DNA of 64,000 nucleotides from Salipiger bermudensis (GCF_019801965.1 NZ_JAHVIA010000003.1:1-64000); one strand, 5' to 3'; positions 24,107-34,473 are shown, numbered from the stretch's first letter. Made by a program: numbers and translations. Notes: generated by a model not told the origin, from the sequence alone.

Positions 24107-24214
24107 GGGGATATTTTTGGCCAGAAGAAGACAGGAGCGCTGCGCCCTCATCTTCTCTGGTTTCCAAATACCTCGGGGGAGTCCGCGCATCGCGCGGGCG
24201 GGGGCAGCGCCCCC
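24107..24214 (+). repeat. Dispersed structured intergenic repeat, copy A
   Basis: The unit has a first stem (AGAAGA pairing with TCTTCT), then TTCTCTGGTTTCCAAATA and CCTCGGGGG. A second stem is CCGCGC-atc-GCGCGG, and a final palindrome is GGGGGCAGCGCCCCC. The same plan recurs at 39983-40072, 40146-40231 and, inverted, 53716-53777. The upstream part (GGGGATATTTTTGGCC) may belong to the unit. It fills the gap between sua5 and yqgE. Confidence 0.75.
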
Positions 24215-24270
24215 AATGCCTCCCGTCGGGCATGCCCTGTTGTCAGAGAGTTCGGAGCCGCGCCGCGCCC

Positions 24271-24846
24271 TCAGGCCCGTCCGCCCTCGGCGGAGAGCAG
24301 GTGTGCCGAGACGCCCATCGAGTTCAGTGCCGCCTCCCATTTCGAGGCATCGGCGGTCTCGAAGACCAGCTCAGGCGTGGCATCGCAGACCAGCCAGCCA
24401 TTCGCCGCCAACTCCTCCTCGAGCTGCCCCGGCCCCCAGCCGGCATAGCCCAGCATCGCCATCCAGCGCGCCGGGCCGTCGCCGCGGGCGATGGTCTCGA
24501 GCACGTCGAGCGTGCCGGTCATCGAGAAGCCGTCATTGACCTGCAGCGTGGTCAGCCCCGACATGTAGTCGGGCGAATGCAGCACGAAGCCGCGCCCCAT
24601 TTCGACCGGGCCGCCGAAATGCACCTGCCGCGGCCCGAGCTCCGCCGAGGGGGTGATCGAGAGCTGTTCGAGCAGCGCCGCCATGCTGACATCCGCCGAA
24701 GGCTTGTTCACGATCAGCCCCATCGCGCCCTCCGCCGAATGGGCACAGAGATAGATCACCGAATGCTCGAATCGCGGATCGCCCATGCCGGGCATGGCGA
24801 TGAGAATCTTCCCTGTGAGATCGGTGGGATCAGAGGCGCTGTCCAT
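24271..24846 (-). CDS. YqgE/AlgH family protein
   Basis: This 191-residue cytosolic protein is read from the ATG at 24846. It carries family signatures: TGKILIAMPGMGDPRFEHS, HSAEGAMGLIVNKP and GYAGWGPGQLEEEL. The family is widespread and of unsettled role (linked to alginate regulation in Pseudomonas as AlgH). Length is standard. An upstream in-frame ATG at 24939 would add a Ser/Gly-rich extension with no similarity. Diverges from the DsbD-alpha-like gene. Confidence 0.9.
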   Translation of the reverse strand: MDSASDPTDLTGKILIAMPGMGDPRFEHSVIYLCAHSAEGAMGLIVNKPSADVSMAALLEQLSITPSAELGPRQVHFGGPVEMGRGFVLHSPDYMSGLTTLQVNDGFSMTGTLDVLETIARGDGPARWMAMLGYAGWGPGQLEEELAANGWLVCDATPELVFETADASKWEAALNSMGVSAHLLSAEGGRA

Positions 24847-24997
24847 GAGAGAGGGCTTTCCGTGCAAGGTCTCCCTCTCAACATGGCCCCCGCCCCCCCG
24901 CGAGGCAAGGGAGGAGCTGCAACAGGTCGGGCCGGACACGGCAGGCTCGACTCAATGTGACTTGGCATTTCATTCCTGACTCGCCATGTGATTTACC

Positions 24998-25795
24998 ATG
25001 TTCCGTCGCCTGACTTCAGCCCTGGCCACCTGTCTGGCCCTTGTCCTGCCCGCCGCGCCCGGCTTTGCCGAGGAGCCGGTGCAGGCGCAATTGCTGCCCG
25101 GCTGGCGGCTGCCCAACGGCGACCACGTGGCGGCGCTGCACCTCATCCTCGCGCCCGGCTGGAAGACCTACTGGCGCGCGCCCGGTGATGCCGGCATTCC
25201 GCCCTCCTTCGACTGGGACGGTTCGCGCAATGCCGGCCGGATCGACGTGCTCTGGCCGACGCCGCACGTGTTCTGGCAATCGGACATGCGCTCGGTCGGC
25301 TACAAGGACGAGCTCGTGCTGCCGCTGCGCATCACGCCGCGCGGCGATGGCCAGATCGCGCTCAAGACCGAGATGCAACTCGGCCTCTGCAACGACATCT
25401 GCCTGCCGCACACGCTCGAGATCAATGCCACCCTGCCGGCGGGCGGCAAGCCCGATCCGCGCATCGCCGCCGCCATGGCCTCCGCGCCCTTCACCGAGGC
25501 CGAAGCCTCGGTGCGCGGCGTGCGCTGCACCGTCAGCCCCGCCAAGCGCGGCCTCAAGCTGCGCGCCGAGATTGACATGCCGCGCGCGGGCGGTCGCGAA
25601 GAGGCGGTTGTCGAGAGCGGCCAGCCGACGGTCTGGGCCGCCGAGCCCGCCACCCATCGCGAGGGCGGCATACTGGTCACCGAGACCAAGCTCATGCACA
25701 TGGAGGGCAAGCCCTTCATGCTCGACCGTTCCCGTGTCAGGATCACCGTGCTGGGCGAGAACCACGCGGTCGACATCCAGGGCTGCGACAGCTGA
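24998..25795 (+). CDS. Periplasmic DsbD alpha-domain-like protein
   Basis: This 265-residue protein has a signal peptide (LTSALATCLALVLPAAPGFA). The mature part matches the N-terminal alpha domain of thiol:disulfide interchange protein DsbD. LPGWRLPNGDHVAALHLILA and PGWKTYWRAPGDAGIPP are typical. It contains the cysteine pair GLCNDICLP, which in DsbD relays electrons to periplasmic partners such as DsbC or CcmG. It lacks the membrane and thioredoxin domains, so it must work with a separate CcdA-like protein. It is a single gene between yqgE (divergent) and the RND permease gene (convergent). Confidence 0.8.
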   Translation: MFRRLTSALATCLALVLPAAPGFAEEPVQAQLLPGWRLPNGDHVAALHLILAPGWKTYWRAPGDAGIPPSFDWDGSRNAGRIDVLWPTPHVFWQSDMRSVGYKDELVLPLRITPRGDGQIALKTEMQLGLCNDICLPHTLEINATLPAGGKPDPRIAAAMASAPFTEAEASVRGVRCTVSPAKRGLKLRAEIDMPRAGGREEAVVESGQPTVWAAEPATHREGGILVTETKLMHMEGKPFMLDRSRVRITVLGENHAVDIQGCDS

Positions 25796-25882
25796 GGCAG
25801 AGCGGGCACACCACCTGCACCCACCCCGTGACCTGATCCGTTCCCATAGTGCTGCACCCGCTTGTTTTGCGGGCAAGCCCGC

Positions 25883-28800
25883 TCAGGCCGAAGGCGACCG
25901 CCGGCTGAGCGCGAAGGCCAGCACGGCGACGGCCCAGATCACCAGCACCGCCGCGCCGACGCCGCCCACGAAGAGCAGGAAGCCGGCCAGCATCGGCGAG
26001 AGCATCGCCAGCGCCGGCAGCGCCACCGGCGGCCAGAGCGCGCCGGTGACAGCGGCGTAGCCCATGGTGGCGGCCAGCCAGCCCAGCACGCCCGCGAACG
26101 CCACCAGCATCAGCGCCCGCACCCGCCCGTGGCGGAAGCGCAGGCCGCGCCGGAAGGCCGCGATGTGGCGCGCCACATCGTGCTGCACCGCGATCAGGGC
26201 CGGCACCACCAGCAGCACCAGCACCATGCCGAAGCCCAGCCCGTAGCACAGCGTGATTACCGTGGGCTTGAGGAACTGCGCATCGGCCGAGCGTTCGTAG
26301 AGCAGCGGCGCAAGGCCCAGCACGGTGGTGGCGGTGGTCAGGAAGACCGGTCGCAGGCGGTCGGCCGCGCCGTCGACGATGGCCTGGAAGATGCCGCGGT
26401 CGGGGGCGTATTCGTCGATCTGCGTCACCAGGACGATGGAATCGTTGATGATGATTCCGGTCATGCCAAGCAGCCCGACCACCGTGAACATCGACAACGG
26501 CACATCCCACGCGGCGTGACCATAGATCGTGCCCACCAGTCCGAAGGGGATGATCGACATCACCACCAGCGGGCGGGTCCAGCTCGCAAAGACCCAGGCC
26601 AGCACGAGGTAGATCCCCAGCAGAACCAGCGTCAGCCCGGTGCCGGCGTCGGCGAGGAAGCGGTCTTCCTGCTCGGAGAGGCCGGCCAGCCGCCATTCGA
26701 CCTGCCGCGTGGCGGCGATCTCGGGCAGGATCTCCTCTTCGAGCGCCCTCATGACCTCGGTGGCGCGGGCGGGATCGTCTTCGGAGATGTCGCCTGTGAC
26801 CGAGATCACCCGCAGGCCGTTTTCGCGCCGCACCGTGGAAAAGCCCGTGGTGCGCGAGACACTGACGATATCGGCCAGCGGCACATAGGCCCCATCCGGC
26901 GTGCGCATCTGCATCCGCTCGAGGAAATCCGCGGTCTGTTCGCCATCGGGCAGCTCGACCCGGATCGCCGCAGAGCGCGGACCGTCGGGATAGGTCGCCG
27001 CCTCGATGCCCGCGACGCGGTTGCGCAGCACCTGCCCCAGCGCGTCGATCGTGAAGCCCAGCGCCTTGCCCTGCGGCGTCAGCTCGAGCACCAACTCGTC
27101 CATGTCGTAGGACAGGTTGTCTTCGACGCCGGAGACCTCGGGGAAGCGCAGCACCGCCTCCTGCAGGTCGAGCGAGGCGGCCTTCAGCGTGTCGGAATCG
27201 GCACCGTAGAACTGCACGTCCAGCGCATCGCCGCCGGGGCCCGAACGCCAGCCGCGGAAGCTGACCACCTCGAGTAGCGGGTGGCGCTCGACCTTTTCCT
27301 GCAGCTCGCCGACGAAGGCGAAGCTGGAATAGGGCCGCAGGTCGGCATCGATCAGCTCGATCGAGATCGCCCCAAGCTGATCCTCGTCCTTGCTCTCGGC
27401 GCCGGCGAGCGAGGGGCCGGAATTGCCGCCGATCTCGGCGATCATGTAGGCGATCGGATCGAGGCCGTAGCGCTCTTCGTATTCCCGCCCGAGCGCTTCG
27501 GCGCTTTGCTGCATGAGCCGCATCTGCGCCATCGTGTCTTCACGCGTGGCCCCGGGCGCCATGGCGAAATTGCCGGTCACCGAGGCCTGCTCCGGCGAGT
27601 TGAAGAAGCGCCATTGCACGTCGCCGCGGATGAACAGTGCCGCCTGGCTGGCCAGCGCCACCAGCGCCAGCGCCAGAACCACGTAGCGCGCCCGGATCAC
27701 CCCCACCATCAGCGGCCGGAACAGCCGTTCGCGCACCCAGCGGAAGCCGCGGTTCACCAGCCGCGACGGCAGGTCGTACCAGTGCTCCTTCTGGGCCGAG
27801 GCGATGGCATGGGCCATGTGATTGGGCAGGATCAGGAAGCATTCCACCAGCGAGGCGATCAGCACCATGATGACGGTAAAGGGGATGTCCTGGATCATGT
27901 CGCCGAAGCGCCCGCCGATGGCGGTCAGGCCGAAAAAGGCGATGATCGTGGTCAGGGTCGAGGAGAACACCGGCAGCGCCATGCGCTGCGCCGCGGTCTC
28001 GGCGGCCTGCACCGGCCCGAGCCCGTGGCGCGACATGTGATCGGCGTGCTCGCCCACCACGATGGCGTCGTCGACCACGATGCCCAGCGTGATGATCAGC
28101 GCGAAGAGCGAGATCATGTTGATCGTGAGCCCCGAGGCATACATCAGCGCCAGCGCCGCGAGCATGGCGGTGGGAATGCCCGCCGCCACCCAGATCGCGA
28201 TGCGCGCGTTAAGGAAAAGGAAGAGCAGCACCACCACCAGCACCAGCCCCATGGCGCCGTTGTCGAGCAGGATGTTGAGACGCCCGGTGATCGCCTCGGC
28301 GCGGGTGCGGATCAGGTCGATGCGCGTGCCCTCGGGCAGGGAGGCCTGGAACTCGCGCGCCACCTCCTCGACCTGGCGCTGGATCTCGATGGCGTCGCCC
28401 TGTGCCGAGCGGTCGACCCTGATCGAGATCGCCGGGTTCTCGCCGACGAAATAGGTCCGCGCGCGGTCGATGCCCTCGCGCCGCACGGTCGCCACATCGC
28501 CCACGGTGAGCTTGGTGCCGTCCGCGTCCGAGCGCAGCACGATCGCCTCGATCGCCTCGGCGCTGCGCTTCTCGACGCCGGTGCGGACGCGGGCATTGGC
28601 GCCGCTCACGTCGCCGGCCGGGTTGGCGTTGACCTCGCCCGAGATGGCGTCGGAAATCTCGCGCATGGTGACGTCGTGGCCGATGAGATTTTGCGACGGC
28701 ACCTCGACGATCACCTGTGGCGCGGCGACGCCACGGATCGTGGTGCGGGTGACGCCCTCGGCGAAGAGCCGGATCACGAACTCGTCGGCGAAGCGGCCGA

Positions 28801-29272
28801 GCTGGTCGACCGCCACCGGTCCGGTGATCACCACGTCGGTCACCCGGTCGCGCCAGCCGCCGCTGCGGATGGTCGGATCGTCGGCATCCTCGGGCAGATC
28901 CGTAACCGAATCGACCGCGGTCTCGACGTCGTCGACCGCCTTCATCATGTCGTAGCCCGGCTCGAATTCGAGCTCGATGCGGGCGCTGCCCTCGCGTGAG
29001 CGGCTGGAGGTGTTGACCACCCCCTCGACCGCCAGCAGCGTCGGCTCGAGCAGCTGGACGATGCCGGAATCCACGTCCTCGGCGCCGGCCCCGTCCCAGC
29101 TCACGTTCACCGTCACATCATCGTCGATCACGTCGGGAAAGAACTGCGCCCGCATGTTCGGGCCGGCCAACAGCCCGGCGACCACGAGGATCACCAGCAG
29201 AAGGTTGGCGACGGTCGGGTGACGGGTGAAATAGCTGAGGATGCCGCTGGCCTGTCCGGGGATCTGGCGCAT
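25883..29272 (-). CDS. RND multidrug efflux permease (AcrB-type)
   Basis: This 1129-residue inner-membrane transporter of the hydrophobe/amphiphile efflux family is proton driven and exports drugs through a tripartite pump. Helix 1 is at about 17-35. The two proton-relay aspartates are in TLGIVVDDAIVVGEHADHM. The second half repeats with GMTGIIINDSIVLVTQID. Large periplasmic loops follow helices 1 and 7. The C-terminus has an extra hydrophobic region (ALMLVAFAGVLGWLAA and later segments), making it longer than AcrB. It is downstream of the adaptor gene by 3 bases. No outer-membrane factor gene is adjacent, so a shared TolC-type channel is expected. Confidence 0.92.
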   Translation of the reverse strand: MRQIPGQASGILSYFTRHPTVANLLLVILVVAGLLAGPNMRAQFFPDVIDDDVTVNVSWDGAGAEDVDSGIVQLLEPTLLAVEGVVNTSSRSREGSARIELEFEPGYDMMKAVDDVETAVDSVTDLPEDADDPTIRSGGWRDRVTDVVITGPVAVDQLGRFADEFVIRLFAEGVTRTTIRGVAAPQVIVEVPSQNLIGHDVTMREISDAISGEVNANPAGDVSGANARVRTGVEKRSAEAIEAIVLRSDADGTKLTVGDVATVRREGIDRARTYFVGENPAISIRVDRSAQGDAIEIQRQVEEVAREFQASLPEGTRIDLIRTRAEAITGRLNILLDNGAMGLVLVVVLLFLFLNARIAIWVAAGIPTAMLAALALMYASGLTINMISLFALIITLGIVVDDAIVVGEHADHMSRHGLGPVQAAETAAQRMALPVFSSTLTTIIAFFGLTAIGGRFGDMIQDIPFTVIMVLIASLVECFLILPNHMAHAIASAQKEHWYDLPSRLVNRGFRWVRERLFRPLMVGVIRARYVVLALALVALASQAALFIRGDVQWRFFNSPEQASVTGNFAMAPGATREDTMAQMRLMQQSAEALGREYEERYGLDPIAYMIAEIGGNSGPSLAGAESKDEDQLGAISIELIDADLRPYSSFAFVGELQEKVERHPLLEVVSFRGWRSGPGGDALDVQFYGADSDTLKAASLDLQEAVLRFPEVSGVEDNLSYDMDELVLELTPQGKALGFTIDALGQVLRNRVAGIEAATYPDGPRSAAIRVELPDGEQTADFLERMQMRTPDGAYVPLADIVSVSRTTGFSTVRRENGLRVISVTGDISEDDPARATEVMRALEEEILPEIAATRQVEWRLAGLSEQEDRFLADAGTGLTLVLLGIYLVLAWVFASWTRPLVVMSIIPFGLVGTIYGHAAWDVPLSMFTVVGLLGMTGIIINDSIVLVTQIDEYAPDRGIFQAIVDGAADRLRPVFLTTATTVLGLAPLLYERSADAQFLKPTVITLCYGLGFGMVLVLLVVPALIAVQHDVARHIAAFRRGLRFRHGRVRALMLVAFAGVLGWLAATMGYAAVTGALWPPVALPALAMLSPMLAGFLLFVGGVGAAVLVIWAVAVLAFALSRRSPSA

Positions 29273-29275
29273 CGG

Positions 29276-30739
29276 TCAGCCTCCCATCCGGGCTTCGATG
29301 CGCTGCACCACCTGCGCCGGAACCTTGTCCTGCAAGAGCTGGGCGAGGATGCGCTCCTTGTCATCATCCGGCATGCCGTTCGCCGCCTCGACGAAGGCCA
29401 TCAGGCGGGCGCGGTGATCGTCGGTCAGCTCAAGCATCTCGGCCTGAGACGGCGGTGCCTCGGGCGCCGCGGCGCCGCGCAGCGGCCGTACCTTGATACC
29501 GGCCCCCAGCAGCGGCGTGCGCTGCATCACCACGTCGCGCCCCTCGAGCGCCTCGCCGCGCACCAGCACGTCGTCGCCCTGACGCCGCACCAGTGTCACC
29601 GGCACGCTCTCGAGCCGCTCGTCTTCGCCGACCACCAGCACCGCACCGGCCGGATCCAGCGCGGTCGCGGGCAGCCGCGCCACCTGCGCGAGCGCCGGCT
29701 CGGTCACGTCGACGGTGACGAAATCGCCGGGCTTGAATCCCGCTGCCTGGTCGAGCGTGGCATAGAGCACCCTGCCGGTCTGCCCCTCGCCCACCGCCGC
29801 GCCCTCGCGCGAGAGCGTGCCGGTGGCCACGAGGTTGCCGCCGTAGAGCTCGAGTCTTGCGGTCACCGGCACCTGCCGCAGCCGCCCGTCCTCGCCCAGC
29901 AGCCTTGCGTATTGCAGGGTCGAGACCCGGAAGGCGACCTCGAGCGCATCGGGATCGATCAGCACCGCGAGCTGCTCGTTGGCCGAGACCCGACGTCCCG
30001 CCACCACCGCGACATCGCTGAGCTGCGCCGCAAACCCGGCGCGGATCTCGGTCTCATCGACCCGGCGCTGCGCGTCGTCGCGGGCGATCCGCGCCCGCGT
30101 CAGGCTGGTCTGCGCCTGGTCCACCCGCGCTTCGGCCAGCGCCAGGGACTGCCGGGCGGTCACCACCGCCTGCCGCGCCGACGAGGCGCTGAGCTCGGCC
30201 TCCTCGACCGCCGCCGCGGTGCCGACGTCGCGCGCCGCCAGGTCGGTCTGGCGCTCGAAGGCGCGCTGGCGCAGCGCCGCCTGCTCCTGCGCCGCCGTCA
30301 GCGCATCCTGCTCGAGTGCCACCGCCCGGCGCGCCTCGCGCAGCTCGGCCTCGGCATCGACCACGGCGCTCTCGGTGCGGGCCAGCTCGGCCTCCATGTC
30401 GGCCGGGTCGATGCGCGCCAGCAGCTCCCCCGCCTCGACGCGTCCGCCCTCGACGAAATCCGGCGCCAGATCGACCAGCGTGCCCTCGATGGCGGTGCGC
30501 AGCTCCAGGGTGCGCCGGCTCTGCACCTCGCCGAAGGCGGTCAGCACCGGGGTCACCGTCTCGAAACGCGCCGGCGTCACGTTGACCGCGAACACCCGCT
30601 CACGCGCCTGCGGCACGCGGGGCTCATCGTTCAGCCGCGCCTCGACCGCATCGCGCACCAGCGCCCCGGCATAGACCAGCAGGCCGAGCGTGACAGAGAG
30701 CAGAAAGAGCCCGACAAGGCTCTGTCGAAGGAAACGCAT
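29276..30739 (-). CDS. RND efflux periplasmic adaptor (membrane fusion protein)
   Basis: This 487-residue protein has one N-terminal membrane anchor (SLVGLFLLSVTLGLLVYAGA). It then has a split lipoyl domain (EGTLVDLAPDFVEGGRVEAGELLARI), a long Ala/Glu/Arg coiled-coil hairpin (about 115-220), and beta-barrel and membrane-proximal domains. A C-terminal appendix from about 425 (LELTDDHRARLMAFVEAANG) is not part of the usual adaptor and looks like a small helical domain. It is the first gene of the pump operon, 3 bases upstream of the permease gene. Confidence 0.9.
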   Translation of the reverse strand: MRFLRQSLVGLFLLSVTLGLLVYAGALVRDAVEARLNDEPRVPQARERVFAVNVTPARFETVTPVLTAFGEVQSRRTLELRTAIEGTLVDLAPDFVEGGRVEAGELLARIDPADMEAELARTESAVVDAEAELREARRAVALEQDALTAAQEQAALRQRAFERQTDLAARDVGTAAAVEEAELSASSARQAVVTARQSLALAEARVDQAQTSLTRARIARDDAQRRVDETEIRAGFAAQLSDVAVVAGRRVSANEQLAVLIDPDALEVAFRVSTLQYARLLGEDGRLRQVPVTARLELYGGNLVATGTLSREGAAVGEGQTGRVLYATLDQAAGFKPGDFVTVDVTEPALAQVARLPATALDPAGAVLVVGEDERLESVPVTLVRRQGDDVLVRGEALEGRDVVMQRTPLLGAGIKVRPLRGAAAPEAPPSQAEMLELTDDHRARLMAFVEAANGMPDDDKERILAQLLQDKVPAQVVQRIEARMGG

Positions 30740-30838
30740 ACCGTAACTTCCCGTTGTCTCGGGCTCTGAAGACCCGTTCAGGATATCATATGTGTGCGGT
30801 CGCGACCCCGCGCCACCGTATTCATACGTGGCAGAGGA

Positions 30839-31381
30839 TCATTTCCGCCGCTGATGTTCGTCGAGACGTGGAAAAATCTCGACGAAGTTGCAGGGCCGGT
30901 GCCGGTAATCGAGTTGGAAGGCGAGGATCTCGTCCCAGGCATCCTTGCAGGCGCCGGTGCTGCCCGGCAGCGCGAAGAGATAGGTCCCGCCCGCGACGCC
31001 ACCGGTGGCGCGGCTCTGCACCGCGCTGGTGCCGATCTTCTTCATCGAAACGATGGTGAAGACCGTGCCGAAGGCCTCGATCTCCTTCTCGTAGACATCG
31101 CGATGCGCCTCGACGGTGACATCGCGCCCGGTCAGCCCGGTGCCGCCGGTGGACAGGATGACGTCGATCTCGCTGTCGGCGACCCAGGCGCGCAGCTGGT
31201 CCGCGATCTTGTCGCGGTCATCGGTGCAGATCGCCCGCGCCGCAAGCGCGTGCCCGGCGTCGGTGAGCCGCTGCACCAGCGTATCGCCCGAGCGGTCCTC
31301 GGCGAGGCTGCGCGTGTCGCTGACGGTCAGAACGGCGATGCGGACGGGAATGAAGGGCTTGGTGTCGTCGATACGGGACAT
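30839..31381 (-). CDS. moaB: Molybdenum cofactor biosynthesis protein B
   Basis: This 180-residue protein of the MoaB/MogA fold, related to molybdopterin adenylyltransferases, has LTVSDTRSLAEDRSGDTL, then STGGTGLTGRDVT (the nucleotide-binding GGTG) and ALPGSTGACKDAWDEIL. It participates in converting molybdopterin to the metal-bearing cofactor. Length is normal. It lies 20 bases downstream of the hypothetical gene at 31401-31964 and likely belongs to the same transcript as the uracil-DNA glycosylase gene. Confidence 0.92.
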   Translation of the reverse strand: MSRIDDTKPFIPVRIAVLTVSDTRSLAEDRSGDTLVQRLTDAGHALAARAICTDDRDKIADQLRAWVADSEIDVILSTGGTGLTGRDVTVEAHRDVYEKEIEAFGTVFTIVSMKKIGTSAVQSRATGGVAGGTYLFALPGSTGACKDAWDEILAFQLDYRHRPCNFVEIFPRLDEHQRRK

Positions 31382-31400
31382 GCGGGCGGTCTCGGGTCTT

Positions 31401-31964
31401 TCAGGGGCAAGGGGCGGTCACGGGCAGGCGCGGCGCCTCGAAGATCCGCTCGAAGCGCCGCAGGGAGAGATCCTCCGCGATATGGGCGGCAAATGCCAGT
31501 GGCGCGGCGTCGCGGTCGCCACACGAGAGCGCGAGCGAGGCACGTTCGCGCGCCAGCGCCGCCTGCATGGCGCGGCGCGCCTCGGCCGCGTCCATCGCCG
31601 GGACGGTGTTTTCGGCGTAAAAGCGAACGCCGCGCAGGAGCTGTCCCGCCACCCGGTCGCGCTGCTCTGCCGAGAACAGGTCCGGGCAGCTCAACACCGT
31701 TGCTGCCGCGGTGGTCAGCCGCTCGAGGGCGCAGCCCGCCGCGCCCCAGCCACTCTGATCCTCGGCCCGCACCCGCCCGCCCCGGCGCTCGACGATCACC
31801 GGCCCCGGCAGATCGAGATGCGCCACACCCGGCGACGGGTGCTGCACGGCATCGGCCTCGCGCTCGAAGAGCAGGTCGTAATCGATGGTGAAACCCGGCG
31901 GCTCGGCGAGCGCCGGGCAGGCCGCAAGCGTCGCCACCAGGCAGGCGGCGGACAGCCGGCTCAC
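31401..31964 (-). CDS. Periplasmic protein of unknown function
   Basis: This 187-residue protein starts at GTG 31964, which overlaps the stop of the uracil-DNA glycosylase gene (GTGA). The signal peptide is [20 protein letters not shown]. The mature part has conserved-looking cysteines ([23 protein letters not shown] and the terminal TAPCP), which could form two disulfides. I do not recognise its family. It is in a row with the UDG and moaB genes on the same strand. Confidence 0.7.
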   Translation of the reverse strand: MSRLSAACLVATLAACPALAEPPGFTIDYDLLFEREADAVQHPSPGVAHLDLPGPVIVERRGGRVRAEDQSGWGAAGCALERLTTAAATVLSCPDLFSAEQRDRVAGQLLRGVRFYAENTVPAMDAAEARRAMQAALARERASLALSCGDRDAAPLAFAAHIAEDLSLRRFERIFEAPRLPVTAPCP

Positions 31965-32758
31965 GCCCCGGCCCGGAGCTTCGCCTTCAGCTCGAGCAGG
32001 TCGGCCCAGGCCTCGCGCTTCATCTGCGGCTGGCGCAGCAGGTAGGCGGGGTGAAACATCGGCAGCGCCGGGCGTCCCTGCACCTCGGCCCATTTGCCGC
32101 GCAGCCGGGTGATGCCGCGCTTGCCCAGCAGCGCGTCGCAGGAGATGTTGCCCATGATCACCAGCACCTCGGGCGCGACCAGCTCGATATGCCGGGCGAG
32201 GAAGGGCGTCATCATGGCGATCTCGTCGGGCTTTGGGTCGCGGTTCTGCGGCGGGCGCCAGGGCAGCACGTTGGTGATGTAGACGCTCTCCGCCCGCGAA
32301 AGGCCGATGGCCCCGAGCATGCGGTCGAGCAACTGCCCGGCGCGGCCCACGAACGGCTTGCCCTGCAGGTCCTCGTCGCGCCCCGGCGCCTCGCCGACGA
32401 TCATCACCCGCGCCTCGGCCACGCCATCGCTGAACACTAGGTTGCGCGCGCCGCGCTTCAGCTCGCAATGCTCGAAGGCCGCCATCGCCGCGCGCAGATC
32501 GTCGAGCGTGGCCGCCGCCGCGGCCGCCTGCTTCGCAACCGCCACCGGGTCCGGCCCCTCGTCGATCTTCGGCGGCGGCATCCCCCCCCCGCCGCGCGGC
32601 GCGGGCTGCGCCACGGCTGCCGCAGCTCGCGCCGCCTGCAGCTCGACCTCCACGGCGAAGCGGTCGACCGGCGCCTCGCCGATCGCCTCGTCGGCGCCCA
32701 GCTCCAGCTGCCACTCAAGCGCCGCGCGGGCGTAATGCCAATCCAGTCCCGAATCCAT
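31961..32758 (-). CDS. Uracil-DNA glycosylase, family 4/5-like
   Basis: This 265-residue enzyme removes uracil from DNA. After an Ala-rich N-terminal extension of about 90 residues comes the catalytic core. It contains [19 protein letters not shown] (motif A, GEAPG), [17 protein letters not shown], and [14 protein letters not shown], then [14 protein letters not shown] (motif B, HPAYLL). This layout is that of the iron-sulfur UDG family 4; Cys residues near HCELKRGA and GNISCDALL are candidate cluster ligands, although one expected Cys is not obvious. Translationally coupled to the downstream periplasmic protein gene. Confidence 0.88.
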   Translation of the reverse strand: MDSGLDWHYARAALEWQLELGADEAIGEAPVDRFAVEVELQAARAAAAVAQPAPRGGGGMPPPKIDEGPDPVAVAKQAAAAAATLDDLRAAMAAFEHCELKRGARNLVFSDGVAEARVMIVGEAPGRDEDLQGKPFVGRAGQLLDRMLGAIGLSRAESVYITNVLPWRPPQNRDPKPDEIAMMTPFLARHIELVAPEVLVIMGNISCDALLGKRGITRLRGKWAEVQGRPALPMFHPAYLLRQPQMKREAWADLLELKAKLRAGA

Positions 32759-32977
32759 GAGCCAGACCTTAGACGCAGCGCACGACGGCGGAAATCCCCG
32801 CTGTCTTCTCCATGTTTCAAATACTCACGATTCCACACGTGCCAAGACGCGCAGCATCGCCGCGCATCCCGGGCGCACGGGTGGGTGGGCGGGAGTGTGC
32901 CCGGGATGCGGGGCTGCCACTTGTCGCGTCCTCTCCCCCTTCCTATACAGGCAGGCAATCTTTCACGGAGCACCGCC

Positions 32978-33928
32978 ATGCGTTTCGACCAGCGTCACCT
33001 TCTGGGCATCGAGCCCCTGCGCCCCGACGAAATCACCACGCTGCTCGACCTCGCCGAACAGTATGTCACCCTGTCGCGGCGCCGCGAGAAACACTCCAAC
33101 GTGCTCTCCGGACTCACCCAGATCAACATGTTCTTCGAGAACTCCACCCGCACCCAGGCCAGCTTCGAGATCGCCGGCCAGCGCCTCGGCGCGGACGTGA
33201 TGAATATGGCGATGCAGGCCAGCTCGATCAAAAAGGGCGAGACCCTGATCGACACCGCGCTGACGCTCAACGCCATGCATCCCGACCTGCTGGTGGTGCG
33301 CCACCCGCATTCCGGCGCCGTCGACCTGCTGGCCCAGAAGGTCAACTGCGCCGTCCTCAACGCCGGCGACGGCCGCCACGAGCACCCGACCCAGGCGCTG
33401 CTCGACGCGCTCACCATCCGCCGCGCCAAGGGCCGGCTGCACCGGCTCAACATCGCCATCTGCGGCGACATCGCCCATTCCCGCGTCGCGCGCTCCAACA
33501 TCCTGCTGCTGCAGAAGATGGAAAACCGCGTCCGCCTCGTCGGCCCCTCGACCCTGATTCCCGCCGGCATGTCCGAGTTCGGCGTCGAGATCTACGACGA
33601 CATGCGCAAGGGGCTCGAGGATGTCGACGTGGTGATGATGCTGCGGCTCCAGAAAGAGCGCATGGATGGCGGCTTCATCCCCTCCGAGCGCGAATACTAT
33701 CACCGCTGGGGGCTCGACGCCGACAAGCTCTCCCATGCCAAGCCCGACGCCATCGTCATGCACCCCGGCCCGATGAACCGCGGCGTCGAGATCGACGGCA
33801 CCATCGCCGATGACATCAACCGCTCGGTGATCCAGGAGCAGGTCGAGATGGGCGTCGCCGTGCGCATGGCGGCGATGGACCTGCTCGCGCGCAACCTGCG
33901 GGCAAGGCCCACGGAACTCTCCGCATGA
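32978..33928 (+). CDS. pyrB: Aspartate carbamoyltransferase catalytic subunit
   Basis: This 316-residue enzyme of pyrimidine synthesis joins carbamoyl phosphate and aspartate. The carbamoyl phosphate motif [13 protein letters not shown] (STRT at 56-59) is present, as are [12 protein letters not shown] and the aspartate-loop [13 protein letters not shown]. The start is the ATG at 32978 after ACGGAG. No pyrI regulatory gene is nearby. Instead a metal-site-lacking dihydroorotase homologue follows two genes later, as in class A ATCases of Pseudomonas that need such a partner. Overlaps the next gene by 4 bases. Confidence 0.95.
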   Translation: MRFDQRHLLGIEPLRPDEITTLLDLAEQYVTLSRRREKHSNVLSGLTQINMFFENSTRTQASFEIAGQRLGADVMNMAMQASSIKKGETLIDTALTLNAMHPDLLVVRHPHSGAVDLLAQKVNCAVLNAGDGRHEHPTQALLDALTIRRAKGRLHRLNIAICGDIAHSRVARSNILLLQKMENRVRLVGPSTLIPAGMSEFGVEIYDDMRKGLEDVDVVMMLRLQKERMDGGFIPSEREYYHRWGLDADKLSHAKPDAIVMHPGPMNRGVEIDGTIADDINRSVIQEQVEMGVAVRMAAMDLLARNLRARPTELSA

Positions 33929-34473
33929 CGCAGATGCAGATCAACGGCTCCGAGACCGGCGTCGTGCGGCTCTTTCACCTCGACCTGCCGCCCGAGGCGA
34001 TCGAACGCTACACCACCCAGGCCGGGACCGGTGAATACCCGCTGCAATACGGGCTCGGCGCGCAGCGCCTGCGGCCCTCCTTCGTCGACGTGGTGGCGAT
34101 CCGCGATCTCGGCGACATGAGCCTCTCGGCCTATCTCGCCGAGGCCTACCAGCTCTCGGGCGGCGACTTCCGCGCCATGCGCCCGCGCATCGACGCGCTC
34201 CGGGGCCACGTGGTGGTGCTGCCGAGCCAGGCCTTCGCACATGTCTCGCAGGATCTGACCGTCGCCAGCCCGCTGCGCTGGATCGGCAGCTTCGAGGAAG
34301 AGGCCGCCCGACCGCGCGGCCTCTCGCCCCGCAGCAAGGCCGCCCGCAGCCGTCCCGCCGGCGACGGTGCCGGCCCCGCCCCGCGCGACCGGCGCGGCCG
34401 GGTGCTGCTGCTCGTCGGGCTTGGCGTGCTGGCGCTGCTGATCCTTGCCTGGCTGCTGCAGGGTCTGGCATGA
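33925..34473 (+). CDS. Hypothetical protein in the pyrimidine operon, one C-terminal membrane helix
   Basis: This 182-residue protein has a soluble N-terminal domain of about 125 residues ([37 protein letters not shown]). It is followed by a basic, Pro/Arg-rich linker and a membrane anchor ([20 protein letters not shown]) at the extreme C-terminus. It overlaps pyrB and the next gene by 4 bases each. I do not recognise a function. Its fixed place between pyrB and the dihydroorotase homologue suggests it is conserved as part of this operon in Rhodobacterales. Confidence 0.7.
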   Translation: MTQMQINGSETGVVRLFHLDLPPEAIERYTTQAGTGEYPLQYGLGAQRLRPSFVDVVAIRDLGDMSLSAYLAEAYQLSGGDFRAMRPRIDALRGHVVVLPSQAFAHVSQDLTVASPLRWIGSFEEEAARPRGLSPRSKAARSRPAGDGAGPAPRDRRGRVLLLVGLGVLALLILAWLLQGLA

